A stretch of DNA of 26,807 nt from CAZJOD01 sp964547525 (lineage in GTDB: Bacteria; Bacillota; Clostridia; JAAYHZ01): assembly GCA_964547525.1 (NCBI GenBank), contig CAZJOD010000035.1, forward strand, positions 1-26,807, in the 5' to 3' direction. The translations under genes and the position numbers were made by a program. This document shows, in pieces, positions 1 through 8,876 of this stretch; the stretch's first letter is position 1, and each line of letters begins with the position of its first letter. The notes under the pieces were generated by a model, which saw nothing but the letters and a program-made list of their open reading frames with translations, did not search any database and was not told the DNA's origin.

Positions 1-2809
1 GCTTGTTATGTTTAAAAACGAAACTCATAACCACCCTACCGAAATAGAACCCTTCGGTGGTGCCGCTACGTGCTTAGGCGGTGCTATCCGAGATCCTTTA
101 TCCGGAAGATCATATGTATACCAGGCTATGCGAATTACAGGTTGTGCCGACCCGGTACAAAAAATCGAAGATACCATACCCGGAAAGTTACCACAAATAA
201 AAATCACCGGCGGAGCGGCTCACGGTTACAGTTCATACGGAAATCAGATAGGGCTTGCCACAGGATATGTCAACGAATTGTACCATCGGGATTTTGTTGC
301 GAAAAGAATGGAGATAGGAGCGGTAATTGGAGCCGCACCAAAAGAAAACGTAAGAAGAGAAAAACCTGTAAGCGGTGATGTTGTGATCCTATTAGGCGGA
401 AGAACCGGAAGAGACGGGTGCGGTGGCGCTACAGGATCTTCAAAAGAGCATGATGAAGAAAGTTTGTTTACATGCGGTGCGGAAGTACAAAAAGGAAACG
501 CACCCACCGAAAGAAAAATTCAAAGATTATTCAGGGATAAGCATGTATCTCAATTGATAAAAAAATGTAATGATTTCGGAGCGGGTGGGATATCTGTCGC
601 TATCGGGGAACTCGCAGACGGATTGGATATTTATTTGGATAATGTGCCTAAAAAATACGAAGGTTTGGACGGTACCGAGTTGGCGATCTCCGAATCCCAA
701 GAAAGAATGGCAGTTGTTGTTGGTAAAGAAGATGCACAAAAGTTTATAGAAGCTGCAAACAAAGAAAATCTTGAAGCGGTTGTAACCGCTTATGTAACCG
801 ATACAGGTCGCATGAGGATGTTCTGGAACGGTCAGACGGTGGTGGATTTATCGAGGAATTTTATCGATACCAACGGTGTAAAACAGCAAGTTAATGTTCA
901 TATTGGAGAACCTGTCCATAAAGCATGGTTTGACACAAGAAAAGAAAAAGATACCGATTTCGTGAATAAAGTAAAGAATGTCATGTCATCGTTGAGTTAT
1001 TGCAGCAGAAAAGGCTTAGTTGAGATGTTCGATTCAACTATAGGTGCGAAGACGGTACTGATGCCTTTCGGAGGGAAATATCAAGCTTGTCAAGAAGAAG
1101 GAATGGTTGCAAAACTGCCTGTTTTAAGCGGTGATACCGATGCTTGTTCTGTTATGACTTACGGTTACGACCCGTATATAGGAGAATGGAGCCCATACCA
1201 TGGCGCAGCTTATGCGGTTGTGGAATCATTAAGCAAAATAGCCGCATTAGGAGCTAACTGGAGAAAAGCTCGATTAACGTTCCAGGAATACTTTGAAAAA
1301 CCTTTGAAGGACCCTAAGAAATGGGGAAAACCGGCGTCGGCGTTATTAGGTGCGTTTGATGCGCAGATATCCTTAGGGGTTCCCGCTATTGGAGGAAAAG
1401 ATAGCATGTCAGGTACGTTTAAAGATTTAACGGTACCTCCTACATTAGTGTCTTTTGCCGTTTGTGTTGACAAAGCCGAAAATATACGGTCTTCAGAATT
1501 GAAAAAACCCGGTAATAATTTAGTATTATTAAAAATAAAAAAAGATAAGGATTTGATGCCTGATTATTGTTATTTGAAAAAAGTGTATGATTATCTATAT
1601 GAAAACAAGATTTCCAAAGGTATTGTTTCGGCTGCGGTTGTAAAAGGAGGAGGCGTCATCGAAACTATATGCAGGACGGCCTTAGGCAATAAGATAGGGG
1701 TTCTGATTAATGATAATATTTCGGAAGATATGTTATTCAAACCTGATATGGGTTCGATTGTGATTGAGACGGATAATCGAGTGTTAAGTGAAAAAATTAC
1801 CAAAGAACTTGATACTGTTTTACTGGGAACATTAATAGAGGAGCCTGTGATAAAATACAGATCAAATAATATTTCGTTAAATGATGTACAAAATGTATGG
1901 GAAAAAACTCTAGAACCCGTATTCCCCACAATGACCGATCCTGCGAATTTATTGACCGATAACATATGTTTTGATAATATAACAAAGAGGAAATCGGTGG
2001 TAAAAATCGTTAAGCCTAAAGTTTTCATACCGGTATTTCCGGGGACAAATTGTGAATATGACAGTTCAAAAGCCTTCGAAAAAGCCGGAGCGACAGTTGA
2101 GACAATTGTATTTAGAAATCTTAAAGGAGAAGATATATCGGAAAGTATAAAAGCCATGGTTAAAGCGATAAATAACAGTCAGATTGTAATGCTCCCCGGT
2201 GGTTTTAGTGCGGGTGACGAACCTGAAGGTTCCGGTAAGTTTATTGCGGCTGTATTTAGAAATCCGTATATGAAAGAAGCTGTAGCTGAATTGCTTAACC
2301 GAAGAGACGGTTTGATGTTGGGTATATGCAACGGATTTCAAGCGTTAATCAAACTGGGTCTTTTACCTTACGGAGAGATACGGGATATGAAAGACGATTC
2401 TCCCACACTAACATTTAATACCATAGGACGGCATGTGTCATGCATGGTAAATACCCGCATAGTTTCGGTTATGTCACCTTGGTTATATAAATGTAGTATA
2501 GGAGATATTCATACAGTGGCGATATCACACGGAGAGGGTCGTTTTGTAGCATCGAATGAAGATATTGAGAAAATGGCGCAAAACGGACAAATTGCAACCC
2601 GTTACGTGGACTTAAACGGAAAACCTTCCGGTAAAATACCCTACAATCCTAACGGTTCATATGCCGCAATAGAGGGTATTACATCTCCGGACGGAAGAAT
2701 ATTAGGTAAAATGGGGCATTCTGAAAGAAAGGGCGATAATGTATGTATAAATGTACCCGGAAACAAAGATCAATATATTTTTGAATCCGGTGTTGATTAT
2801 TTCGGTTAA
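1..2809 (+). CDS. purL: Phosphoribosylformylglycinamidine synthase, large single-chain type, 5'-truncated by window edge
   Basis: It converts FGAR plus glutamine and ATP to FGAM in the fourth step of purine synthesis, in the cytosol. The frame is open to the left edge (codons from base 2), so the ATG at base 8 is internal. About 933 residues are present, and large PurL proteins are usually around 1,250, so roughly the N-terminal quarter is missing. Counting from base 8, the first half of the synthase core begins at once with FKNETHNHPTEIEPFGGAAT. The second core half contains HGAAYAVVESLSKIAALGANW and GVPAIGGKDSMSG. A class I glutaminase domain starts near residue 670 (VFIPVFPGTNCEYD), with the nucleophile Cys774 in LGICNGFQ and the His904/Glu906 pair in MGHSER. 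The catalytic triad is therefore intact. The stop is 17 nt before the next gene, which has an AAAGGAGGG ribosome site, so the two are probably cotranscribed. I see no purine regulatory element because the 5' end lies outside the window. Confidence 0.97.
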   Translation, partial: LVMFKNETHNHPTEIEPFGGAATCLGGAIRDPLSGRSYVYQAMRITGCADPVQKIEDTIPGKLPQIKITGGAAHGYSSYGNQIGLATGYVNELYHRDFVAKRMEIGAVIGAAPKENVRREKPVSGDVVILLGGRTGRDGCGGATGSSKEHDEESLFTCGAEVQKGNAPTERKIQRLFRDKHVSQLIKKCNDFGAGGISVAIGELADGLDIYLDNVPKKYEGLDGTELAISESQERMAVVVGKEDAQKFIEAANKENLEAVVTAYVTDTGRMRMFWNGQTVVDLSRNFIDTNGVKQQVNVHIGEPVHKAWFDTRKEKDTDFVNKVKNVMSSLSYCSRKGLVEMFDSTIGAKTVLMPFGGKYQACQEEGMVAKLPVLSGDTDACSVMTYGYDPYIGEWSPYHGAAYAVVESLSKIAALGANWRKARLTFQEYFEKPLKDPKKWGKPASALLGAFDAQISLGVPAIGGKDSMSGTFKDLTVPPTLVSFAVCVDKAENIRSSELKKPGNNLVLLKIKKDKDLMPDYCYLKKVYDYLYENKISKGIVSAAVVKGGGVIETICRTALGNKIGVLINDNISEDMLFKPDMGSIVIETDNRVLSEKITKELDTVLLGTLIEEPVIKYRSNNISLNDVQNVWEKTLEPVFPTMTDPANLLTDNICFDNITKRKSVVKIVKPKVFIPVFPGTNCEYDSSKAFEKAGATVETIVFRNLKGEDISESIKAMVKAINNSQIVMLPGGFSAGDEPEGSGKFIAAVFRNPYMKEAVAELLNRRDGLMLGICNGFQALIKLGLLPYGEIRDMKDDSPTLTFNTIGRHVSCMVNTRIVSVMSPWLYKCSIGDIHTVAISHGEGRFVASNEDIEKMAQNGQIATRYVDLNGKPSGKIPYNPNGSYAAIEGITSPDGRILGKMGHSERKGDNVCINVPGNKDQYIFESGVDYFG

Positions 2810-2826
2810 AACAAAGGAGGGTTTTT

Positions 2827-3297
2827 ATGGCGAAGGAGATTATGGACAGAGAAGCGTCCGACAATGAGTATTTGCATAGGGATTTTCATATTTCCATGAA
2901 TGTGGGATTGGAGTTTCTAAGGGAAAACTACGGAAACGACGGGGTAATAGATTATCTTGAAAAGTTTGCCGAAAATTACTACTCACCGTTAACCACCGGA
3001 TTGAAAGATCTCGGGTTGAGCGTATTAAGGGATCATATAAAGAATATATATGATGTGGAAAAAGCGGATGTAAATATTGATTTTACCGAAGACGAAATGA
3101 TTGTTAAAATTGAAGAATGTCCTGCACTAAAGCATTTTAACCGTATGAATGTAAAACCGTCTCCTATGTATGTACACACAACTAAAACGGTGTATGAGAC
3201 AATATGTAAGGGTACACCCTTTGTGTTCGAGCTTATTGAATATGATGAAAAAACCGGGAAGAGCATTCAAAGGTTTTACAGGAGGTGTTGTAAATGA
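2827..3297 (+). CDS. Uncharacterised small protein, possible ATC-hydrolase-like fold (first of a pair)
   Basis: A 156-residue soluble protein without signal peptide or membrane segment; I do not recognise it securely. The N-terminal half is helical (around residues 20-75, with FLRENYGNDGVIDYLEKF). The second half is strand-rich, with an EECPAL Cys-Pro motif near residue 97, a YVHTTKTVYETI stretch, and a Cys-Cys pair three residues from the end. This order (helices, Cys-Pro, a Tyr-rich helix, a closing strand) recalls the L-2-amino-thiazoline-4-carboxylic acid hydrolase family, but that is a memory-based resemblance, not a match. The start has an ideal AAAGGAGGG site. Its stop overlaps the next start (ATGA), so the two are translationally coupled. 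It probably shares the purL transcript, which ends at the hairpin at 3752. The downstream protein appears to be a distant paralog. Confidence 0.85.
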   Translation: MAKEIMDREASDNEYLHRDFHISMNVGLEFLRENYGNDGVIDYLEKFAENYYSPLTTGLKDLGLSVLRDHIKNIYDVEKADVNIDFTEDEMIVKIEECPALKHFNRMNVKPSPMYVHTTKTVYETICKGTPFVFELIEYDEKTGKSIQRFYRRCCK

Positions 3298-3728
3298 TTT
3301 CGTGTACAGAGTTCATACCTGCTTACAGTGAGTTGTTTAAATATTTGGAGCAAAGAGACGGCAAGAGGAAAGTTATAGAATTTTGGGAATACATATCTGA
3401 TAAATATTTGAAAGACAGCTTAAAAAAGTGTGTCGAAGAAACGGGTATCAGGGGATGCTGGAATTATTGGTCCCATTCCTTAAATGAGGAAGCCGCCGCT
3501 TTCACTATGGAGTTGGATGAGGAAAAGGGAGAATTTACAATTGTTATGCACGGTTGCCCCTCTAAAGGATTGCTGTTGAATTTAAAACATATGGAACCGT
3601 ATAACGATTACTGTGGCCATTGTGACCTGTTATACAGAAGAGTCTTGGAGCCTTTAGGCTATGAGTATATTTTCAATGACAGTGAATGTGACAAAGCCAA
3701 GTGCTCTATAAAAGTAATTAAGAAATAA
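3294..3728 (+). CDS. Uncharacterised Cys-rich small protein, divergent paralog of the preceding gene
   Basis: A 144-residue soluble protein of unknown function. The helical N-terminal half (YLEQRDGKRKVIEFWEYISDKYL) is followed by strands and a HGCPSKG motif that lines up with EECPALK in the upstream neighbour. It then has HMEPYNDYCGHCDLLYRRVLEPLGYEY (written here as consecutive motifs HMEPYND, YCGHCDLLY and LEPLGYEY) and closes with SECDKAKCSI. The CxxC in YCGHC and the paired cysteines near the C-terminus could bind metal or act as redox or catalytic thiols; this is inference. The closest family feel is ATC-hydrolase-like, at low certainty. It overlaps the upstream gene by 4 nt, which suggests a hetero-oligomer or coupled function, and is last in the purL transcript. 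Confidence 0.85.
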   Translation: MISCTEFIPAYSELFKYLEQRDGKRKVIEFWEYISDKYLKDSLKKCVEETGIRGCWNYWSHSLNEEAAAFTMELDEEKGEFTIVMHGCPSKGLLLNLKHMEPYNDYCGHCDLLYRRVLEPLGYEYIFNDSECDKAKCSIKVIKK

Positions 3729-3751
3729 AAACAATATTATGATTAATGCAG

Positions 3752-3779
3752 GCGATAACTTGACAATTATCGCTTTTTT
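3752..3779 (+). terminator. Rho-independent terminator of the purL transcript
   Basis: A perfect 7-bp stem, GCGATAA (3752-3758) and TTATCGC (3767-3773), with an 8-nt loop, is followed directly by six T. It lies 23 nt after the last small gene and separates that transcript from the catabolic operon. Confidence 0.9.
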
Positions 3780-3860
3780 GATGCAGAAAACGTAAAAGCA
3801 AAGGATTTAATTTTTTATGTGCAAAAGTATACCCAAGTTAATACGGTTTGTATAAATAGT

Positions 3861-3889
3861 TTGTAAATGTTGCTATAATACGATACAAT
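3861..3889 (+). promoter_or_regulatory. Putative sigma-A promoter of the catabolic operon
   Basis: TTGTAA (3861-3866), a 17-bp spacer and TACAAT (3884-3889) stand 37 bp before the kinase start. A second -10-like TATAAT at 3874-3879 overlaps the spacer but has only a poorly spaced TTGTAT (20 bp) upstream. I see no clear operator or cre-type catabolite site, and no regulator gene lies in the operon. Confidence 0.6.
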
Positions 3890-3925
3890 GGAGTAAAAAG
3901 AAACTGTATGATATGGAGTGATTAT

Positions 3926-5422
3926 ATGTATTTAATGGGTATCGATATCGGCAGTACCGGTTGCAAAGCGACAGTGGTTGATGCATACGGAAATGTAGCC
4001 GGAAGTTCCTACAGGGAGTATAAGACAATTATTACGAGTGAAGGGTATTACGAGATATCCGCTCAGAGTATCAGAGATGAAGTAAAAAATGCAATAAAGA
4101 TTGCCTCTGAAGGGATTAAAAAAGGTGGAATAAAGGCTATTTGCACATCATCTTTCGGAGAGGCGTTCATTGGCATAGACAAAAACGGAAATCCTTTGAA
4201 CAATGCCATTTTATATATTGATCCGAGAGGTAAGGAATATATTGCGGGATTCTCTGAAAAGCTAGGTTTTGACGGGGTACAAATATCCGGAACAAAACCT
4301 CAGGCGATTTTTTCATTACCGAAATTAATGTGGATGAGGGATAATCGATTAGAAACTTATCAGAAAATTGATAAGATATTGTTTATTGCCGACTATGTAT
4401 TATATATGCTTGGAGCCGAAGCATTTTGTACATATTCTTTGGCTGCGAGAAGTATGGCCTTCGATGTTATTAACAAAAAATGGAGCGATGATATTTTAGA
4501 CTATGCTAATGTTAATAAGAATGTTTTCCCCTCTCCGATTGCATCCGGCTCAATCATAGGGAAAATATCAAAAGTAGTGGCGGATGAATTAGGATTATCC
4601 GATGATATATTATTGGTAGCGGGCGGCCATGATCAACCTTGTGCGGCTTTAGGTGCCGGTGTGAACAGAAGTGGTTTGGCGGTGGACGGTTTGGGCACAG
4701 TTGAGTGTATAACACCGGCTTTTTCTTCACCTGTTATAACCAAGGAAATGACAAATAATAATTTTGTATGTGTACCACATGTACTGGACGGCATGTATGT
4801 CACATACGCTTTTAATATAACAAGCGGAAGTGTTGTAAGGTGGTATAGAGATACATTCGGATTACAGGAAAAAGAGTATGCCGAAAGAAACGGTATAAAC
4901 GCATATGATTACATTATGGACAGTGCGGTTGATGAGCCGTCCGGTATGTTCTTACTGCCTCATTTTGCGGGATCTGCCACACCGTATATGGACGGAGATT
5001 CAAAAGGTGCAATGATCGGTTTGTCACTGGATACGACCAAAGAAAAATTTATTAAGGCGATACTTGAAGGTATAACCTATGAAATTATGGTAAATACTGA
5101 AATACTTGATAACGAAGGAATAAAGATCGATTGTCTGAGAGCTGTAGGCGGTTTGACAAAATGTGAAAAATATATGCAGCTTAAATCCAATATGATGGAC
5201 AGAGTGATACAGACATTGAATGTTACCGAAGCCGGAACGGCGGGAGTAGCCATCTTAGCTGGAGTGGCATGTGGAATATATAAGAGTATAGATGACGGTA
5301 TAGACAAAGTTGTAAAGGTAAAGAAGGTATTCGAACCCGACAAGAAAATAAGTGAATATTATAAAGAACAATTTATGAAATATAAAAAGGTTTATTATGC
5401 CGTTAAAGAAATATATAGATAA
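3926..5422 (+). CDS. FGGY-family carbohydrate kinase (xylulokinase-like)
   Basis: An ATP-dependent kinase of about 498 residues, the usual FGGY length, predicted to phosphorylate a ketose or polyol. I chose the ATG at 3926 because GGAG lies 7 nt upstream and the protein then begins with the phosphate-binding MGIDIGSTGCKATVVD; an in-frame ATG at 3908 has no ribosome site. Further FGGY marks are GGHDQPCAALGAG in the middle, carrying the likely catalytic Asp, the following GLGTVECI, and near the C-terminus the nucleotide-site VGGLTKCEKYMQ and EAGTAGVAILAGV. The exact sugar cannot be assigned. It is first gene of a four-gene operon and lies 14 nt before the aldolase. Together with the aldolase and isomerase-like protein it suggests a ketose-phosphate cleavage pathway. 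Confidence 0.93.
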   Translation: MYLMGIDIGSTGCKATVVDAYGNVAGSSYREYKTIITSEGYYEISAQSIRDEVKNAIKIASEGIKKGGIKAICTSSFGEAFIGIDKNGNPLNNAILYIDPRGKEYIAGFSEKLGFDGVQISGTKPQAIFSLPKLMWMRDNRLETYQKIDKILFIADYVLYMLGAEAFCTYSLAARSMAFDVINKKWSDDILDYANVNKNVFPSPIASGSIIGKISKVVADELGLSDDILLVAGGHDQPCAALGAGVNRSGLAVDGLGTVECITPAFSSPVITKEMTNNNFVCVPHVLDGMYVTYAFNITSGSVVRWYRDTFGLQEKEYAERNGINAYDYIMDSAVDEPSGMFLLPHFAGSATPYMDGDSKGAMIGLSLDTTKEKFIKAILEGITYEIMVNTEILDNEGIKIDCLRAVGGLTKCEKYMQLKSNMMDRVIQTLNVTEAGTAGVAILAGVACGIYKSIDDGIDKVVKVKKVFEPDKKISEYYKEQFMKYKKVYYAVKEIYR

Positions 5423-5436
5423 GGGAGAATATAAAT

Positions 5437-6312
5437 ATGGCATTGGTTAGTATGAAAGACATCTTGCAGGATGCTGTAAAAGGAAAATACGGTGTAGGCT
5501 GTTTTAACGCGGTTAACTTGGATATGGCCAGAGGAGTAATTGAAGCGGCTGAAGAGTTAAAATCACCTGTTATACTGTGTCATGCCGAAGTTCACTTCAA
5601 ATACACACCCATAGAAAAGCTGGCACCTGTACTGGTAAATGAGGCGAAATATGCAAATGTACCGGTAGCTCTTTTATTGGATCATGGTAAAAGTTTTTCG
5701 GCTGTTGTAAAAGCGATGCATCTTGGATTTAATGCGGTTATGTATGACGGATCGGATTTATCATATGAGGATAATTTAAATAATACAAAAGAGGTAGTAA
5801 AAATTGCAAAAGTTCTGGGTGTGGATGTTGAAGCGGAACTAGGGCATGTGGTTAGACCGAAAAACGCAGGAGCGGATGGAGATGAAGATGATTCTACCGC
5901 CGGTGACGAATCTTTTTACACACAACCGGAACAGGCGTGTGAGTTTGTAGATAGAACCGGTGTGGATGCCTTAGCGGTTGCATTTGGCACGGCTCATGGG
6001 GTGTACCTTAAAAAACCTGTTCTAGATATACAACGGTTAAAAAAGATAAATGACATAGCAGGCGTTCCGCTGGTTATGCACGGAGGTTCCGGTTTGGAGC
6101 CGGAGGATTTTAGAAATTCAATTGAGAACGGAATTTCCAAAATAAATTACTATACAGGAATGGCTAAATATGCGGCGGAAAAAATAAAAGAGATTGTAAA
6201 TACTCAAAGTGGTTTATTATTGTATCATAACCTGATGATGGATGCCATATCAGCTATCAAGGATAATGTAAAAGAAGCTATTATGCTATTTGGTAGTACC
6301 GGAAAAGCGTAA
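5437..6312 (+). CDS. Class II (zinc) ketose-phosphate aldolase, FbaA/GatY-like
   Basis: A 291-residue TIM-barrel aldolase, predicted to split a ketose (bis)phosphate into dihydroxyacetone phosphate and an aldehyde. The metal and catalytic residues are in place: Asp82-His83 in LLDHGKS, Glu132/Glu134 in VEAELGHV, His187 in AFGTAHGVY and His215 in MHGGSGLE. The phosphate-site loop ISKINYYTG follows at about residue 234. The loop after the VEAELG strand (about 141-160) is rich in Asp and Glu. The start has AAGGGAG about 11 nt upstream. True fructose-bisphosphate aldolase is possible, but placement between a sugar kinase and an isomerase-family gene favours a dedicated catabolic aldolase. The substrate is unknown. 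Confidence 0.92.
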   Translation: MALVSMKDILQDAVKGKYGVGCFNAVNLDMARGVIEAAEELKSPVILCHAEVHFKYTPIEKLAPVLVNEAKYANVPVALLLDHGKSFSAVVKAMHLGFNAVMYDGSDLSYEDNLNNTKEVVKIAKVLGVDVEAELGHVVRPKNAGADGDEDDSTAGDESFYTQPEQACEFVDRTGVDALAVAFGTAHGVYLKKPVLDIQRLKKINDIAGVPLVMHGGSGLEPEDFRNSIENGISKINYYTGMAKYAAEKIKEIVNTQSGLLLYHNLMMDAISAIKDNVKEAIMLFGSTGKA

Positions 6313-6331
6313 CAAAGGGGGATTAATCAAC

Positions 6332-7393
6332 ATGGCCGAACCGAAACTGATATGCGGTATGAATTATATTCCGTATAATGAGCTAAAAGTTAAATCCACA
6401 CGGATATTGAAAGCGAAATACCCTGTATTTGATGCTCATGGGCATTTGGGTAAGCTTGTTTTGGGTGATAACTATGATACTTTATATGACATAGATGAAG
6501 TTGTCGATATATTCAGATCTTTTGGCATAAAAAAAGTGATTAATTTGGACGGATTCTGGGGTGAAGAGCTTGACAAAATGCTTCATAAAACAGAAAAATA
6601 CAATGATAATTTTGTAGTTACATTCGGTACTGTAGATGTGTCCAGGTTGGACGAACCGGGTTTTGAGGATTATGTATATAAAACATTAAGCCAATCAAAA
6701 GCCAAAGGTATAAAAGGTGTGAAGGTTTGGAAAAATATCAGTTTGGTATTAAGGGATAAAAATAATAAAAAGATACCTTTTGACGATGAGAGAATAGATT
6801 GTATTTTCAAGGCCGCAGGCGAATTAGGATTAATAGTATTGGCTCATGTTGCGGATCCCATAGCCTTTTTCAAGCCTATAGATATGTACAATGAGCGCTA
6901 TGACGAATTACATGTTCGCCCCGATTGGAGTTTTTACGGGGATGAATATTTTGAATTTTGGCAGTTGATGGCTATGCAAGAAAAGGTGTTTGAACAAAAT
7001 CCCCGCACTTTATTTATAGTGGCTCATGGCGGATCATGTTCCGAAGACTTAGGTTATGTTGGACGCTGTCTTGACAAATATCCGAACATGTATGTGGATT
7101 TTGCGGAAAGAATTTCAGAATTGGGAAGACAACCATACACTTCAAAAAAATTCTTTTCACAATACAGTGATAGAATTGTTTTCGGAACGGATGTAAATCC
7201 TTTTAATGTGGATTATGAAGCGAACTTTAGGTTTTTGGAAACATATGACGAGTATTTTGATTATTCAAACAAGCCAAAACCACCTCATGGCAATTGGAAA
7301 ATATATGGTATAGGGCTTGATGATGATATTTTAAAGAAAATCTACTATGAGAATATTGAAAAATTATTAACACAAGGAGGATTAGGCAAATGA
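6332..7393 (+). CDS. Amidohydrolase-superfamily metal hydrolase (Amidohydro_2, lactonase-like)
   Basis: A 353-residue cytosolic metal-dependent hydrolase. The ATG at 6332 follows AAAGGGGG at about 11 nt; an earlier in-frame ATG at 6290 lies inside the aldolase gene. Metal-site motifs in order are FDAHGHLG (His36, His38), a possible bridging Lys in KGVKVWKN (about 131-133), AHVADP (His172), VAHGGS (His232) and FGTDVNP (Asp287). This pattern fits the Amidohydro_2 branch, which holds sugar lactonases, decarboxylases and related enzymes. The operon context favours action on a sugar acid or lactone, which is inference. It overlaps the next gene by 4 nt (ATGA), so expression is tightly coupled. Confidence 0.9.
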   Translation: MAEPKLICGMNYIPYNELKVKSTRILKAKYPVFDAHGHLGKLVLGDNYDTLYDIDEVVDIFRSFGIKKVINLDGFWGEELDKMLHKTEKYNDNFVVTFGTVDVSRLDEPGFEDYVYKTLSQSKAKGIKGVKVWKNISLVLRDKNNKKIPFDDERIDCIFKAAGELGLIVLAHVADPIAFFKPIDMYNERYDELHVRPDWSFYGDEYFEFWQLMAMQEKVFEQNPRTLFIVAHGGSCSEDLGYVGRCLDKYPNMYVDFAERISELGRQPYTSKKFFSQYSDRIVFGTDVNPFNVDYEANFRFLETYDEYFDYSNKPKPPHGNWKIYGIGLDDDILKKIYYENIEKLLTQGGLGK

Positions 7394-8772
7394 AAAAGCC
7401 TGTAGCGGGATTTATAGTTTACGGTGTTCATAAAGACGGTTTATTAGACCCTATGGGGGTACCATTTATTGATGACAAATTAATTGAAAATTCGAAAAAG
7501 GCATTGGTAGATAATGGTTTGGCTTTAAAAGAACATGGTGTTATAGTTGCTACAAAAAAAGAAGCTGTTCAAGCTCTTTCAAAAATGAAGAAAGATGATG
7601 ATGTTGACCTTGTAATTCTCTATTCAGGTACTTGGGTATGGGCTGCACATATGGTTGCCGCTATAAGAGATTTTGCCGCGACCGGTAAGGGAGTTCTAAT
7701 ATGGACACACCCCGGTTCTCAAGGCTGGCGTCCTGTAGGAGGATTGGTTTTACACGGCGGATTAAAAGAAATAGGATTGGTTCATAAATTCGTATACGGG
7801 TCATATAACGATCCGGCTGAAATAAAAAAAATATTATCATATGCAAAAGCATGTACTTTGAAAAATATGCTGAATATGTCCACAATAGGAGCTTTTGGCG
7901 GCAGGGGAATGGGACAAACCTGTGGTGTGGCGGATCCTTCCCAATGGATGAAAGTTTTCGGAATTGACATAGATTCAAGGGATACAACGGCACTGCTACG
8001 TACCGCACGTGAAGTAACCGAAGAAGAAATTTTGGAAGTTGAGAAAAAACTTGAAAGTTTATTCGCTGAAAAACCAAAGAGGGATGCTGCAGCCGAGCGT
8101 TCAATAAGACTATATATTGCTATAAAGAAGACATTGAAAAAAGAGAATTGGGACTTTTACACTGTTCAATCTTTCCCGGGATTAGGGGATGATTACTCAG
8201 CTACTTGTTTTGCTCAGAGTATGATGCTTGAAGATAGGATCCCAACTTCAACTCTTTCGGATTTTAATACTGCAATGACAGTTTACCTTTTAACACACCT
8301 TAGTAATGAACCCGTATATTACGGTGATTTACAGCATATAGACAAAAAAAACAATGAAATAAAAATAATTGGAGACGGAGCCGTACCACCTTCACTGGCA
8401 TCTGAGATCGGACCTGCAGGGTTTGCCGAACACGGTATACCCACTGAAGGTGAAGCCGGAGGTTTGTCCGTTCAATTGGTTTGTAAAGAAGGAAAAGGTG
8501 TATTGGCACGATTCGGAAGAAATAACGGTGAGTTTGAACTGGTAGTTACCAAATGCACAATAAAAGAACCCGATAGAGCCGACATTGAAAAGAGAAGACT
8601 TGAATGTGGAATTCCGTTTTGGCCGCATGCGTTTGTTACAGCGGAATGTGACATAGAAGCTTTGGTACAAAACTGGTCTAATGAATATGCATGCTTAGGT
8701 TATGGATATGAACTGTACGATGTGCTAGAAGACTTTTGTATGATAACAGGAGTGAAAGCTATAATGTTATAA
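7390..8772 (+). CDS. L-fucose/L-arabinose isomerase-family protein with altered metal site
   Basis: A 460-residue protein with the two-part layout of FucI/AraA-like isomerases: an N-terminal Rossmann-like half (VDLVILYSGTWVWAAHMV, then VLIWTHPGSQGWRP) and a C-terminal half ending in a small barrel. In enzymes of this family I expect a Glu-x-Asp motif before the helix leading to an Asp-containing strand, then a late His. Here the corresponding stretch reads TLSDFNTAMTVYLL, so the Glu position is Leu289 while Asp291 remains. Asp313 (YYGDLQ) and His413 (WPHAFV) are present. This alignment is from memory and needs checking. It may be an isomerase with changed chemistry or a related non-isomerase. 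The start codon overlaps the amidohydrolase stop, and an AAGGAGG site lies upstream. It is the last gene of the operon, which the hairpin at 8823 ends. Confidence 0.88.
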   Translation: MKKPVAGFIVYGVHKDGLLDPMGVPFIDDKLIENSKKALVDNGLALKEHGVIVATKKEAVQALSKMKKDDDVDLVILYSGTWVWAAHMVAAIRDFAATGKGVLIWTHPGSQGWRPVGGLVLHGGLKEIGLVHKFVYGSYNDPAEIKKILSYAKACTLKNMLNMSTIGAFGGRGMGQTCGVADPSQWMKVFGIDIDSRDTTALLRTAREVTEEEILEVEKKLESLFAEKPKRDAAAERSIRLYIAIKKTLKKENWDFYTVQSFPGLGDDYSATCFAQSMMLEDRIPTSTLSDFNTAMTVYLLTHLSNEPVYYGDLQHIDKKNNEIKIIGDGAVPPSLASEIGPAGFAEHGIPTEGEAGGLSVQLVCKEGKGVLARFGRNNGEFELVVTKCTIKEPDRADIEKRRLECGIPFWPHAFVTAECDIEALVQNWSNEYACLGYGYELYDVLEDFCMITGVKAIML

Positions 8773-8822
8773 AGCCGGTTATAGTTAAATATACCGAATA
8801 AAGTAATCGGATATTAAATATA

Positions 8823-8859
8823 AAAAAACATGCAGATCAATAAGATTTGCATGTTTTTT
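8823..8859. terminator. Bidirectional terminator between catabolic operon and EamA permease
   Basis: Sixteen-bp arms with one G-T wobble (8823-8838 and 8844-8859) enclose a 5-nt AATAA loop. The stem core is ACATGCAGATC, with an A run on the left and a T run on the right, so the hairpin works for both convergent transcripts. Confidence 0.92.
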
Positions 8860-8876
8860 GCTATTTAGACTATCAT

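Noticed and set aside
1591..2157. Long minus-strand open frame inside purL (about 188 codons)
   Set aside because: It is antisense to a strongly conserved enzyme, has hydrophobic low-complexity content, and has no ribosome site.
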